64,000 bases of DNA from [Flexibacter] sp. ATCC 35103 (GTDB lineage Bacteria; Bacteroidota; Bacteroidia; Flavobacteriales; Flavobacteriaceae): the NCBI RefSeq assembly GCF_001975985.1, contig NZ_MTQF01000006.1, positions 258,253-322,252 of the forward strand, in the 5' to 3' direction. Under the pieces are notes generated by a model, which ran no database searches, was not told where the DNA came from, and saw only the letters and a program-made list of their open reading frames with translations. Of the stretch, positions 26,573 through 36,059 are shown piece after piece. The translations under genes and the position numbers were made by a program. Within the stretch, counting starts at the first letter, position 1. Every line of letters begins with the position of its first letter.

Positions 26573-28984
26573 ATGAAGAATTATCAAAATAATACATTTT
26601 CTATTTTTGCGCTTTTTGTTTTTTTTCAAATTTGTCTGGGCAGTTTTGCTCAGACAAAAATGAATATCAATGAAAACTGGCTGTATCTCGAAAATCATAC
26701 TTCAAGTCTTGGTGAAGCACAAAAAGCGACAAACTGGACTTCTCTAAATTTACCTCACACCTGGAATGCAGAAGATGCAACAGATCTTAATCCGGGTTAC
26801 AGACGTGATGCAAGCTGGTACCAAAAAAAACTGAATATCTCTAAAATTGATCAAAATCAACGTTATTACTTGTATTTTGAAGGATCGAATGTAACCACAA
26901 AAGTATATGTAAACGGTAAAGAAGCCGGAGGACATATTGGCGGCTACATTGGTTTTACAATTGATATTACCAATTATATTAAAGAAGGGAACAACGATAT
27001 TTTTGTTCGGGTTGATAACAGTTATGATATTGAAATTATCCCTTCTCAAAAAAGTGATTTCTTTATTTATGGCGGCATAACCCGTGATGTCTGGTTATTG
27101 TCTAAATACAAAAATCATATCGAGAACTTAAAAATTACAACTCCTGAAGTTTCGGCTAAAAAAGCTTCTTTAAATATTGTGGCTGCGACTGTAAATCCGG
27201 ATAATACCAAAGATTTATCGTTAACTGTAGTTCTTAAAAATACGAAAGGAAAAAAAGTTGCCAGCAAAACGATTCCGGTTTTGGATAAGACAACCACCAT
27301 TACATTCGAAAACCTGAAAAATCCTGAATTATGGGATACTCAAAAACCAAATTTATATAAAATAACTGCTTTTTTATCTGAGAAAAACCAAGTAAGAGAC
27401 AGCGTAAACGAAAAAGTAGGTTTTAGATGGTTTGAGTTTAAAGATCACGGTCCGTTTTACCTGAACGGAAAACGATTGTTGATTCGTGGCACACACCGTC
27501 ATGAAGAACAAGCCGCAGTTGGCGCTGCAATGAGCAATGCACAACATCGCGCTGATATGGAATCAATAAAAAAGATGGGCGCTAATTTTGTTCGTCTGGC
27601 GCATTATCCGCAAGATCCTGAAATTTACAAAGCCTGCGATGAACTGGGTTTATTGGTTTGGGATGAATTGCCTTGGTGCCGTGGCGGAATTGGCGGTGAA
27701 CTTTGGCAAACGAATACTAAAAATATGCTTGCCGAAATCATCAATCAAAATTACAATCACCCAAGTATAATCATTTGGTCACTTGGAAACGAAATGAATT
27801 GGCTGCCTGATTTTACTGACGGAGATAATACCGAAAAAACAAACATATTCCTGACGGAACTTAACGACATTGCCCATAAAATGGATCCAACCAGAAAAAC
27901 GGCGATTAGAAAATACTACGAAGGTTCACAAATTGTCGATGTCTTCTCCCCTTCTATCTGGTCAGGCTGGTATTCCGGAAGTTATAAAAACTATCAAAAA
28001 GCAATTGATGTTTACAAAAAAGAATACAAGCATTTTATTCATGCCGAATATGGCGGAGACAGTCACGTAGGACGTCATAGCGAAAATCCTGTTACCGGTG
28101 AAAATATCATAAAAGCCGAAGGTTGGGAAGAAGCCATTGTGCAAACAAAAGTGGCAAATATTGCCCAAATTGGTGATTGGAGTGAGAATTATATCGTTGA
28201 TTTATTCGACTGGCATTTGCATATATCCGAGAATGATCCAACGTTTGTGGGAAATATTCAGTGGGCATTTAAAGATTTTGCAACGCCGTTACGTCCGGAA
28301 GATGATATTCCGTACATGAATCAAAAAGGATTGGCAGATCGCAACGGAAATCCAAAAGATGCGTATTATGTTTTTAAAAGTTACTGGAGCGATGAACCTT
28401 TTACCTATATCGAGTCGCATACCTGGACAGAACGACAAGGTCCGGAAAATACTCCCAGAACGTTGAGTGTTTTTAGTAATTGTGACAAGGTTACTTTATT
28501 TCATCAGGGGAAATCGCTTGGAGAAAAACAGAGAAATCTTTCACTTTATCCTGCAAATGGCTTAACTTGGGATGTTAATTTTAAGAAAGGTGAAAATATT
28601 CTGATCGCTGTTGGAGAAACTAAAAACGGGAAAAAAGTATCTGATACGATAAAAGTAAACTATCGTTTCAATAAAAATGATACGGCAACTTCTTTACAAT
28701 TGTCATCGGAAAAATTAAAAAATGGCAATTATTTAGTCACTGCAATTGCAATTGATAATAACAATTTGCGTTGTTTAGATTATGAAGAAAGTGTTTATTT
28801 TCAGTGTTTGAAAGGTGGAAAAACAATGAAAAGCCAGGGAACGCCAACCGGAAGCGAATCCATAAAAATGGCAAACGGAAAAGCTTCTATCGAAGTGGTT
28901 CCTGACGGATCAAGTGTTCCGATAGAGATGACGGCTTTGAATCAGAGTTTTAAAGGTGAATATTTGAAGATTATTGTTAATTAA
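26573..28984 (+). CDS. GH2 glycosidase, probable beta-glucuronidase
   Basis: 803 residues with a signal peptide (cleavage near GSFAQ). Domain order is sugar-binding jelly roll (about 30-200), immunoglobulin-like (200-300), TIM barrel (300-600), then C-terminal beta domains including a DUF4982-like segment. Acid/base E407 lies in WSLGNEMNW and nucleophile E492 in HAEYGGD. N583-x-K585 in YMNQKGLAD matches the N-x-K motif that recognises the carboxylate in GH2 beta-glucuronidases, so glucuronidase is preferred over galactosidase. 80 nt downstream of GH88 in the same operon, separated by filler of the CTTTGAACCT type. Confidence 0.82.
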   Translation: MKNYQNNTFSIFALFVFFQICLGSFAQTKMNINENWLYLENHTSSLGEAQKATNWTSLNLPHTWNAEDATDLNPGYRRDASWYQKKLNISKIDQNQRYYLYFEGSNVTTKVYVNGKEAGGHIGGYIGFTIDITNYIKEGNNDIFVRVDNSYDIEIIPSQKSDFFIYGGITRDVWLLSKYKNHIENLKITTPEVSAKKASLNIVAATVNPDNTKDLSLTVVLKNTKGKKVASKTIPVLDKTTTITFENLKNPELWDTQKPNLYKITAFLSEKNQVRDSVNEKVGFRWFEFKDHGPFYLNGKRLLIRGTHRHEEQAAVGAAMSNAQHRADMESIKKMGANFVRLAHYPQDPEIYKACDELGLLVWDELPWCRGGIGGELWQTNTKNMLAEIINQNYNHPSIIIWSLGNEMNWLPDFTDGDNTEKTNIFLTELNDIAHKMDPTRKTAIRKYYEGSQIVDVFSPSIWSGWYSGSYKNYQKAIDVYKKEYKHFIHAEYGGDSHVGRHSENPVTGENIIKAEGWEEAIVQTKVANIAQIGDWSENYIVDLFDWHLHISENDPTFVGNIQWAFKDFATPLRPEDDIPYMNQKGLADRNGNPKDAYYVFKSYWSDEPFTYIESHTWTERQGPENTPRTLSVFSNCDKVTLFHQGKSLGEKQRNLSLYPANGLTWDVNFKKGENILIAVGETKNGKKVSDTIKVNYRFNKNDTATSLQLSSEKLKNGNYLVTAIAIDNNNLRCLDYEESVYFQCLKGGKTMKSQGTPTGSESIKMANGKASIEVVPDGSSVPIEMTALNQSFKGEYLKIIVN

Positions 28985-29118
28985 GTTTAAACGCAAAGTT
29001 CGCAAGTTTTTTTTCTCGCAGATTTTGCAGATTAAGCAGATTTTTTGATATCATGCTTTGAAGTCTGGCTTGTCATTTTGAGAAATGACAACATGAGAAT
29101 AAATAAAGATCAGAAACT

Positions 29119-30006
29119 ATGAAAAATACCATTTTCTACGGAATCGCTTTAATGAGCAGTTTTGCAACCAACGCACAAGTAATCTTAAATGCAGATGGTC
29201 CGGGCGGAGTTGGTACTTACGAATTAATTACAAAAGCATTGGCACCCGGAACAACAAACGGCTCCGTAGAAGCTCCAGACGCTATACATCCAGATTTTGG
29301 GCGTCACATCACAGAGGTTTATGATAATGATCTGAAGAAATATGTATTTGAATTTAATCTACACATTACTAATACACCGCCAGACAATGAACCTGTTAAA
29401 GGTAAAACAGACAGGCAACGCGTCGAAATAAAGTCATTTGAACCTTCTCCAGATAATCTAAAAGGAATAACCGGCGAAACCATACAATATAAATGGCGTT
29501 TTAAGATACCTACAGGATTTAAACCTACTAAAAATTTTACCCATATTCATCAGATTAAAGCGGTAGATGGCGATGATGGCAATCCTTTGTTTACTTTAAC
29601 TTTAAGAAAAATGTCAAATGGTTCAAATAAATTAGAACTTATTTATGTAAAGGACGAAGCTACAAAAATGACAAAATATCAAACGGTAAATATGTCCCTT
29701 TTTGAAGGAATCTGGGTTGAAGCAACAGAAACTATTAAAATTGGTTTAAAAGGAACTTATGATTTAACGATAAAAAAAGTAAGTGACGGAACAGTTTTAA
29801 TGAATTACAGCAATTCTAATATTCAAACGATTCGTACTGCCTATCTTTCAAAAACCGGAACTAATTACAGTGCAAATTCTTTTATAAGACCTAAATGGGG
29901 AATGTATCGCAGTTTGAAAGATATTGCCGATATGAAAGATGAAACAATGCGATTTTCGGATTTTAGCATACAGGAAATAACTCCTTTATCTAAAAAAGAT
30001 AATTAG
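29119..30006 (+). CDS. Secreted jelly-roll polysaccharide lyase candidate
   Basis: 295 residues with signal peptide (cleavage after TNAQ). The beta-sandwich core contains the segments TDRQRVEIKSFEP (about 95-107), IQYKWRFKIP, and FTHIHQIKAVDGDDGNP, with a C-terminal PKWGMYRSL strand. This RxE-K and HIHQ pattern is shared by jelly-roll lyases acting on glucuronate-containing polymers (PL20 and PL28 come closest to mind, though I cannot choose between them). Basic and His residues in those strands would neutralise and abstract at the uronate. Followed 33 nt later by a GH2 beta-glucuronidase. A non-catalytic binding protein is the alternative. Confidence 0.62.
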   Translation: MKNTIFYGIALMSSFATNAQVILNADGPGGVGTYELITKALAPGTTNGSVEAPDAIHPDFGRHITEVYDNDLKKYVFEFNLHITNTPPDNEPVKGKTDRQRVEIKSFEPSPDNLKGITGETIQYKWRFKIPTGFKPTKNFTHIHQIKAVDGDDGNPLFTLTLRKMSNGSNKLELIYVKDEATKMTKYQTVNMSLFEGIWVEATETIKIGLKGTYDLTIKKVSDGTVLMNYSNSNIQTIRTAYLSKTGTNYSANSFIRPKWGMYRSLKDIADMKDETMRFSDFSIQEITPLSKKDN

Positions 30007-30039
30007 TTCTCAACAATATAAAACAAAATAAATATACGA

Positions 30040-31851
30040 ATGAAAAAACTAATCACCTTATTATTACTAACAACGGTTTTTATTGGACAGGCACAAAACC
30101 TGATTTCAAATATTCCTAATCGAAATACAACTTCTTTAAACGGGGTTTGGAATTATATTATTGATCCGTATCAAACAGGATTTTACAGTTTTCATCTCGA
30201 TCAGTATGACAAACAGGAAAAACCATCAAATAGTGCTTTTTTTAATAATTATCATGCTGTGAACAAACAGGAATTAGTGGAATATGATTTTGACAAATCT
30301 CCAACGATTACGATTCCCGGAGATTGGAATTCGCAGGTTCCTGAACTTAAATATTACGAAGGAAATGTCTGGTTCAAGAAATCTTTTGATTATGATCTAA
30401 AAGACAAAAAACGTCTTTTTGTTTATTTAGGAGCAATAAATTATAAAGCAGATGTTTATTTGAACGGGAAAAAGCTGGGAACTCATGAAGGTGGTTTTAC
30501 GCCTTTTAATTATGAAATAACATCTATTGTAAAACCAAAAGACAATTATTTGGTTGTAAAAGTAGATAATACAAGACATAAAGAAGATGTTCCTACTATT
30601 AATACGGATTGGTGGAATTATGGCGGAATTACACGCGATGTAACTCTTATCGAGGAAAATGAATCTTTTGTAGAAGATTATAACATTCAGCTTAAAAAGA
30701 ATAATAAAGATTTGATTGCCGGTTTTATTAAAATCAATAATTATAATTCGGCACAGAATAATATAACAATTTCAATTCCTGAACTGAAAATTAGTTACAA
30801 AGGAAAAATTGGTGCTGACGGAATGGTAAATTTTGAAATTCCGACGAAAAAAATCTCGTATTGGTCTCCCGAAAATCCAAAATTATATGAAGTTATAATT
30901 GATTTTAACGGGCAAAAACTAAAAGATACTATTGGTTTCAGAACAATTGAAACGCAGGAAGACAAGATCCTTTTGAACGGAAAACAAATCTTTTTACGCG
31001 GAATCTCTATTCATGAAGAAAATGCAAAAGGCGGACGTGCAAATTCTGAAGAAGATGCTTTGCGTTTACTGAACTGGGCGAAAGAACTGGGTTGTAATTA
31101 TGTTCGTCTGGCACATTATCCGCATAACGAAAACATAATAAGAACGGCAGATAAATTAGGTTTGATGGTTTGGGAAGAAATCCCGGTATACTGGACCGTT
31201 GAATTCACCAATCAAAGTACCTATAAAAATGCCGAAGATCAATTGACAGCAACTATTACCAGAGATAAAAACAGGGCGTGTATTGTTATCTGGTCGATGG
31301 CAAATGAAACACCAATATCTGATGCGAGAAATATTTTTATAAAAAACCTGGTGGATCACACCAAATCTTTAGATAATACCAGATTAATCAGCGCGGCTTT
31401 ATTAACGCAAAGCGGAAATGGTTTTGGTACTATAAACGATGAAATTGGTCAATATTTGGATATCATTTCGTTCAATCAGTATTTGGGCTGGTATGGTGGA
31501 AAACTGGAAGATGCCGAGAAGATTTTATGGAAAACCAAATACAACAAACCTGTCATCGTTTCTGAATTTGGCGGAGATGCAAAACAGGGATTCCACGGAG
31601 AAAAAAACGAGCGCTGGACTGAGGAATATCAGGAATATCTATACATTCAGAATTTGAAGATGATCGAAAAAATACCTCACCTTAGTGGTTTAAGTCCGTG
31701 GATTCTGGTCGATTTCAGATCGCCAAAACGACTTCTTCCGGGAATTCAGGACGGCTATAACAGAAAAGGGCTAATCTCTAATGACGGGAATAAAAAGAAA
31801 GCTTTTTATATCATGCAGGATTGGTATGCAAAGAAGAAAAAAGAGTATTAA
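30040..31851 (+). CDS. GH2 beta-glucuronidase
   Basis: 603 residues, the compact length of classic beta-glucuronidases, with signal peptide (cleavage after GQAQ). Jelly-roll N-domain, immunoglobulin-like domain and TIM barrel are present. Acid/base E423 lies in WSMANETP and nucleophile E509 in VSEFGGD. N574-x-K576 in GYNRKGLIS is the N-x-K motif known to contact the glucuronate carboxylate in the E. coli enzyme. Last gene of the SusC operon; it should release glucuronate or act on lyase products in the periplasm, feeding the UxuB/UxuA route encoded at 11.9-14.2 kb. Confidence 0.88.
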   Translation: MKKLITLLLLTTVFIGQAQNLISNIPNRNTTSLNGVWNYIIDPYQTGFYSFHLDQYDKQEKPSNSAFFNNYHAVNKQELVEYDFDKSPTITIPGDWNSQVPELKYYEGNVWFKKSFDYDLKDKKRLFVYLGAINYKADVYLNGKKLGTHEGGFTPFNYEITSIVKPKDNYLVVKVDNTRHKEDVPTINTDWWNYGGITRDVTLIEENESFVEDYNIQLKKNNKDLIAGFIKINNYNSAQNNITISIPELKISYKGKIGADGMVNFEIPTKKISYWSPENPKLYEVIIDFNGQKLKDTIGFRTIETQEDKILLNGKQIFLRGISIHEENAKGGRANSEEDALRLLNWAKELGCNYVRLAHYPHNENIIRTADKLGLMVWEEIPVYWTVEFTNQSTYKNAEDQLTATITRDKNRACIVIWSMANETPISDARNIFIKNLVDHTKSLDNTRLISAALLTQSGNGFGTINDEIGQYLDIISFNQYLGWYGGKLEDAEKILWKTKYNKPVIVSEFGGDAKQGFHGEKNERWTEEYQEYLYIQNLKMIEKIPHLSGLSPWILVDFRSPKRLLPGIQDGYNRKGLISNDGNKKKAFYIMQDWYAKKKKEY

Positions 31852-32012
31852 AAGTATTCTTTCGTAAAATGAGAAAAAAAAAGGAAAGCCTTGTACCTCA
31901 ATCTAATTAAATGTAAGAACCGTTATCAATTCATTAACAAAAAACAAAGTTTAATTATATGATTTTTCTTCATTATTAACTTACTTTGTAGTAATCAAAA
32001 TAAATTAATCTT

Positions 32013-32576
32013 ATGAAAAAATTTAGTTTACTGGCAGTTGTTTTATTTGCTGCCTTCTCAGTTCATGCGCAAGATGCAGTAAAATTTGCTCCGCTGGATG
32101 CAAGTCCGGTAGATATTTCTTACTTCCCGAACAAAGCTGTTAAATTCAAAAAAACTGATAATCCAAATCCTGTTGTAAAAGTTATTTATGCAAGACCTTC
32201 TGTAAAAGGACGTACAATTTTTGGTGATGTTGTAAAGTTTGGTGAAGTTTGGAGAGTTGGTGCTAATGAAAATACAGAAATCAAATTTTACAAAGCGGTT
32301 ACCATTGACGGTAAAAAGATTCCGGCCGGTACTTATAGTTTATTTGCTATTCCTGAAAAAGACAAATGGACAATCATTATCAATAAAGAACTTGATTTAT
32401 GGGGAGGTTATGCTTATGACGAAAGTAAAGATTTTGTAAGGGTTTCAGTTCCTGTAAAATCAGTATCTGAAGTAATCGAAGCTTTATCAATTGCTTTTAC
32501 AAGTAAGGATTCTGTTGCTAATTTAGTTATTGGTTGGGACAAAACAACAGTTGAATTGCCTATTACAATTAAATAA
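32013..32576 (+). CDS. DUF2911 family periplasmic protein
   Basis: 187 residues with signal peptide (VHAQ). Segments YARPSVKGRTIFGD, WRVGANENTEIKF, IPAGTYSLFAIP and VSVPVKSVSEVIEALSIAF are the recognised DUF2911 pattern, common in Bacteroidota. Function unknown. It is a single-gene unit with its own terminator, unrelated to the PUL in content. Confidence 0.9.
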   Translation: MKKFSLLAVVLFAAFSVHAQDAVKFAPLDASPVDISYFPNKAVKFKKTDNPNPVVKVIYARPSVKGRTIFGDVVKFGEVWRVGANENTEIKFYKAVTIDGKKIPAGTYSLFAIPEKDKWTIIINKELDLWGGYAYDESKDFVRVSVPVKSVSEVIEALSIAFTSKDSVANLVIGWDKTTVELPITIK

Positions 32577-32594
32577 TGGATTCATTCTAATAAT

Positions 32595-32627
32595 AAAAAA
32601 AGAGACATTTTTCAATGTCTCTTTTTT
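32595..32627 (+). terminator. Rho-independent terminator after DUF2911 gene
   Basis: AAAAAAGAGACATT, a short loop, AATGTCTCTTTTTT and a T tract, 19 nt past the stop. Usable in both directions. Confidence 0.85.
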
Positions 32628-32739
32628 GTTTTTAAGCCTTAACGGTTTCTATAATTTCATCTGATGTTTTACTTTACTTAAGTTATGTTTAAAAAAATAC
32701 CGTTCACGAAATAAGAACCTGTTTCCTTTTTTTAGATAA

Positions 32740-33222
32740 TTATTCGTTGAGGGTTAAAAAATACTTGAGCTTGGATTTTATCTTTTCTCTTTTATTATTT
32801 AATAAAAATAAATTATCAGGATTTGCAGCAGAATATCCATAAAATAACTGCTCTGCTTCTGGCCTGTCATAATTTAAGACATAAATTGTTCCGTCGGGAT
32901 CTTTTTCTAATCCTCTTTCAAGATTATAGTTCCCTTCGACTATTACCTTTTTCTCAGGTGTTTTTCCTTTATATACACTTGTCAATTCAAATGTATGTCC
33001 TTCGATTGTACCATCACCCTGATAAATTTTTAGTACAGTTTCAATTCCTTCACAATCAGCACACGGCAATAAACCTTCATATACCATGACTTGTCCCAAA
33101 ACATTTTCTGTATTTTCACTATCGAGTACATCAGAGGTATCCTGAATAGTTTCCTCTTTCTTTTTAGAATTACAAGACATTAACTGGCAAGCAACAACGA
33201 GCAACACTACTAACTTTTTCAT
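32740..33222 (-). CDS. NlpE-like copper-resistance lipoprotein
   Basis: 160 residues with lipobox LLVVACQLMSC, the lipidated Cys near 17. The segment YEGLLPCADCEGIETVLKIY is the NlpE N-terminal signature with its CxxC pair; the rest is a small beta-barrel with an EGNYNLERG strand. NlpE-type proteins are envelope-stress or metal-surface sensors in other bacteria. No partner genes are adjacent, and the Cpx pathway is not expected in this phylum, so the role here is open. Confidence 0.85.
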   Translation of the reverse strand: MKKLVVLLVVACQLMSCNSKKKEETIQDTSDVLDSENTENVLGQVMVYEGLLPCADCEGIETVLKIYQGDGTIEGHTFELTSVYKGKTPEKKVIVEGNYNLERGLEKDPDGTIYVLNYDRPEAEQLFYGYSAANPDNLFLLNNKREKIKSKLKYFLTLNE

Positions 33223-33459
33223 ATTATATGTTTTAAAAATTAAATATAAGAATATTCTTGTGTTTATTGGTTTTATTTAACCTTTTTTCTGAAATAATCG
33301 AAAATTTGCAGGTTAAAAATTAGTATAGTTCATTCGTTTTATGGGCTTGTTATTTTTTTATGACGTCAGTATTATTTCTTCGTTTTGTATGATTTATATG
33401 ATGAAGTTTTGTATTTTTATCTGTAGCAAAATAAATTATATTAACTTAAATAAAACTAC

Positions 33460-33792
33460 ATGGGAAAATTTGTAATTACCAAAAGAACCAATGGTGAATT
33501 CCAATTTAATTTAAAAGCAGGTAATGGCCAGACTATTTTAGCAAGTGAAGGCTATACTACTAAAGCGGCTTGTACAAACGGAATTGAATCTGTGAAAACA
33601 AACTCACAGGATGATGCTCGTTATGATAGAAAGGAATCCAGCAACGGAAAACCATATTTCAATCTAAAGGCTACCAATGGTCAAATCATTGGATCAAGCG
33701 AAATGTATGAGAGTACTTCTGCAAGAGAAAGCGGGATTGAATCTGTCAAGAAAAATGCTCCTGACGCAACTACAGATGATCAAACAGTGTAA
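33460..33792 (+). CDS. YegP-type protein with two DUF1508 repeats
   Basis: 110 residues made of two tandem DUF1508 units (about 1-50 and 52-102), each with FxFNLKAxNGQxI, a Gly/Ser turn, then a helix GIESVKxNA. The tandem form is the usual YegP arrangement. A small cytoplasmic protein without known enzymatic role. Terminator follows at 33814..33840. Confidence 0.93.
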   Translation: MGKFVITKRTNGEFQFNLKAGNGQTILASEGYTTKAACTNGIESVKTNSQDDARYDRKESSNGKPYFNLKATNGQIIGSSEMYESTSARESGIESVKKNAPDATTDDQTV

Positions 33793-33813
33793 TTTTTTAT
33801 ACCATATTAAATT

Positions 33814-33840
33814 AAACGAGACTTAAAAGCCTCGTTTTTT
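33814..33840. terminator. Bidirectional terminator
   Basis: AAACGAG, loop, CTCGTTT and a T run between the convergent YegP-type and lipoprotein genes. Confidence 0.75.
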
Positions 33841-33851
33841 TTATGCCTTTT

Positions 33852-34214
33852 CTATTTATAATCGCTTCTTTTATTAGAAAAATCGCTTTCCTTATTAAAC
33901 AGATAAATTTTACGATTTTTTATATTTCCCTGAGAAAACAAGCCCAAAGAATCTGGTTTGCGTTTTACTTTCTTTGCCTCATAACCTTCTTTCTTTAAAG
34001 ATAATCTGCAAATGTTGTTTGGTTTTATTTTTATATTAAAATATCCGTTAATATCTGTTTCGGTTTTATTTCCGTTACTGTCTATCTGCACATTCGAAAG
34101 CGGTTCACCTGTATCATAATCGTATACGTGACCGGACAAAGTGTTGTTTGTACAGCTGCAAAATAATAGGCTCAAAATAATTAGCTTTACTTTTAATATC
34201 AATTTATTTTGCAT
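33852..34214 (-). CDS. Carboxypeptidase-regulatory-like lipoprotein
   Basis: A small protein (120 residues from ATG at 34214; an ATG seven codons earlier at 34235 is possible). Hydrophobic leader LILSLLFCSC gives a lipobox-like site. The mature part is one immunoglobulin-like carboxypeptidase regulatory domain (SGHVYDYDTGEPLSNVQI, then TDINGYFNIKI), the same module that precedes SusC barrels. Role unknown. The later start was preferred because it puts the leader closer to the N-terminus. Confidence 0.75.
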   Translation of the reverse strand: MQNKLILKVKLIILSLLFCSCTNNTLSGHVYDYDTGEPLSNVQIDSNGNKTETDINGYFNIKIKPNNICRLSLKKEGYEAKKVKRKPDSLGLFSQGNIKNRKIYLFNKESDFSNKRSDYK

Positions 34215-34398
34215 TTCTTTTTTTTTAATTGTCATTGTAAATAATCGTTCAGACCTTAAAAGAAGAATCTTTTATGGATAAATATTATCTGTTTTATTAA
34301 TTGTATTTTTAGTTTACAGATATATTTCCGGCAATTTATATCACTTTAAAACAATATGCAATACCCAGTTTTAGTGATTTTTAGGCATGCAAAAAAAC

Positions 34399-34433
34399 AA
34401 AAAAGGTGCATGAAATTTTCATACACCTTTTTG
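34399..34433. terminator. Hairpin terminator after XRE gene
   Basis: AAAAAGGTG(C)ATGAAA pairs with TTTCATACACCTTTTT with one mismatch. Located 41 nt past the stop of the leftward XRE gene; A and T tracts on both sides. Confidence 0.65.
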
Positions 34434-34473
34434 CAACTAAATATGTACTAACATTATAGCTTGTTTACAGATT

Positions 34474-34860
34474 TCAAAGCTGTCCAAATTTATCTTTATA
34501 GCGACATAATTCTTCTTCTGTTTTGCTTAATAATTTTTCTAATAACTTTATTTTATCTTCATAAAGGACTTTTAGGGTTGCACTGCTATCAGAATTAATT
34601 TGAATACTTCCGTTATTATTTCCTCTGACTTTATTAAAATTATTGAAATATCTCTGACTATCAAAACTGATAACATCTTCTACACTGACTTCTAAAATTC
34701 GGGCAATTTCAACCAATTTTACATAAGAAAGAATCGTTTTTCCTTTTTCAATTTTACTATAACCTGCTTGTGTAACTCCTAGTTGATCTGCCATATATTC
34801 CTGGGTATAATTTTTTAATTCTCTAATGCTTTTAATTTTATTTTTTATTGAAGAGGTCAT
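34474..34860 (-). CDS. XRE-family regulator with C-terminal coiled coil
   Basis: 128 residues. HTH_3 domain about 7-66 (SIRELKNYTQEYMADQLGVTQAGYSKIEKG), a polar linker with repeated Asn, and a terminal helix LYEDKIKLLEKLLSKTEEEL predicted as a coiled coil for dimerisation. The same layout occurs in the gene at 47908..48315. No toxin partner or phage gene is adjacent. A regulator of unknown targets. Confidence 0.88.
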   Translation of the reverse strand: MTSSIKNKIKSIRELKNYTQEYMADQLGVTQAGYSKIEKGKTILSYVKLVEIARILEVSVEDVISFDSQRYFNNFNKVRGNNNGSIQINSDSSATLKVLYEDKIKLLEKLLSKTEEELCRYKDKFGQL

Positions 34861-34986
34861 AATTTTATTTGGGGTATTTTGTATAGCTAAAACTGACCGG
34901 TATTAAACTTTTGGTATTACAGCTATAGCTTTTTAATGTGTAATATCATACTACTTCAATCGTAGGTTTCTTGAGGTAATATTTGT

Positions 34987-35076
34987 TCATTTTTTTTTAG
35001 TCGTAATAATAAAACCATATAGAATAGCCGCTGCCATCAAAACTAAATCATAAAGGGAGATTCCTGATAATAACAT
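34987..35076 (-). CDS. Possible 29-residue membrane peptide
   Basis: An ATG ORF starts 9 nt after the stop of the 35086..35499 gene on the same strand. It encodes MLLSGISLYDLVLMAAAIL, an aromatic Tyr-Gly-Phe turn, then ends ITTKKK: one hydrophobic helix with a basic C-terminus. Tight spacing suggests co-transcription with the membrane protein. Too short to assign to a family, and it could be chance. Confidence 0.4.
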   Translation of the reverse strand: MLLSGISLYDLVLMAAAILYGFIITTKKK

Positions 35077-35085
35077 GGCTTGGTT

Positions 35086-35499
35086 TTATAGATTTTTTTT
35101 TGTTTTTTGAAGCAGTCGGTCAAAATTCAGGTGTAAGAAATGATCAATTTGTTTTCCTATTACGGGACGATCTGTAGAATTGATTTTTACCTTGGTTTCT
35201 TTTTTATAAATGTCTCTCACAATGACATAATATTCGAATTCGATATCATTATAAAATCTCAAAATGATCAGAATGGTATACATTAACAAAGTAGGTGCTA
35301 TGTAATACAACTCAGATAAATTAGAGAAAACCATACAATAATAGGCAAAAGCTGTTACCGAAATAAAAGCGCCATTTTCAAGAAGGTAGGACTTCTTTTT
35401 TTTGAGTAAACCAAGTTCGGCAATTTCATTAAAGCTGTATTGCCATCGTTTTGATCCATACTGAAACTGAACTTGGTCATGAGTAAGGGTAAAGAACAT
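35086..35499 (-). CDS. Small membrane protein, hypothetical
   Basis: 137 residues with N-terminal beta strands (FTLTHDQVQFQYGSKRWQYSF), two membrane helices (about 44-62 and 68-87) and a C-terminal soluble part ending in lysines. This layout, strand-rich N-terminus plus two helices, resembles small bacterial PH-type membrane proteins, but I do not recognise a named family. Transcribed leftward with the small ORF that follows. Confidence 0.6.
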   Translation of the reverse strand: MFFTLTHDQVQFQYGSKRWQYSFNEIAELGLLKKKKSYLLENGAFISVTAFAYYCMVFSNLSELYYIAPTLLMYTILIILRFYNDIEFEYYVIVRDIYKKETKVKINSTDRPVIGKQIDHFLHLNFDRLLQKTKKNL

Positions 35500-36010
35500 A
35501 ATAATTTGGGTTATTTAAAAAACATGAATTTATTGTACTGAAGAATTAAAATAAAACAGTTAAAAAATTATCTCAAACAATTAATTTAAAACAACATTTC
35601 TTCCTCGCAATATTACGCATTATCTCGTTTTTTTTTCCTACAAACCCTCTAATAGAATATAACTAAAAGTTATAATTAAATCTATATTGTTAATTTTTGC
35701 CTATTGTTGTGTAAATTTTACGATGTACTTATTACTATTTTTTTTCACACTACAGCGCTGTTTTTTAGACAGATATAAAAAAATAAGCACTATTTATAAC
35801 AAAAAAAATAGTCGTTGACAGCAAAAATTAATATATACAAATAATTAATTGCATTTGTGCCAAAATGTATTCGAAAAAAAATCTTTAATAGTCCCATACT
35901 TATTAAACACCGGATTATCGATTCAAATTTTCTGATAACTGACACTAAAAATGAGAAAAAAACAGAAATTCCGACAGACATAAATAGATCTCTTTAATCT
36001 ATAACAAAAA

Positions 36011-36033
36011 AAACACTCCTTTTGAGAGTGTTT
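36011..36033. terminator. Terminator after PfkB kinase gene
   Basis: AAACACTC, a 7-nt loop, GAGTGTTT, with A and T tracts on both sides; 27 nt past the leftward stop at 36060. The rest of the 560-bp gap 35500-36059 is AT-rich, and no supported gene was seen in it. Confidence 0.75.
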
Positions 36034-36059
36034 TTTAAATATTCTTCAGAAACAAAAAA

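Noticed and set aside
29119..30006. Assignment of the PUL to ulvan on the basis of a PL28-like lyase and nearby rhamnose genes
   Set aside because: No sulfatase genes in the window, and the rhamnose operon shows a better regulatory link to the rhamnogalacturonan cluster. Kept only as one possibility for the lyase family.
35790..35981. 63-codon hydrophobic ORF on the minus strand
   Set aside because: AT-rich intergenic DNA with Phe/Ile-rich composition expected by chance, no leader signal and no neighbour spacing; not convincing as a gene.
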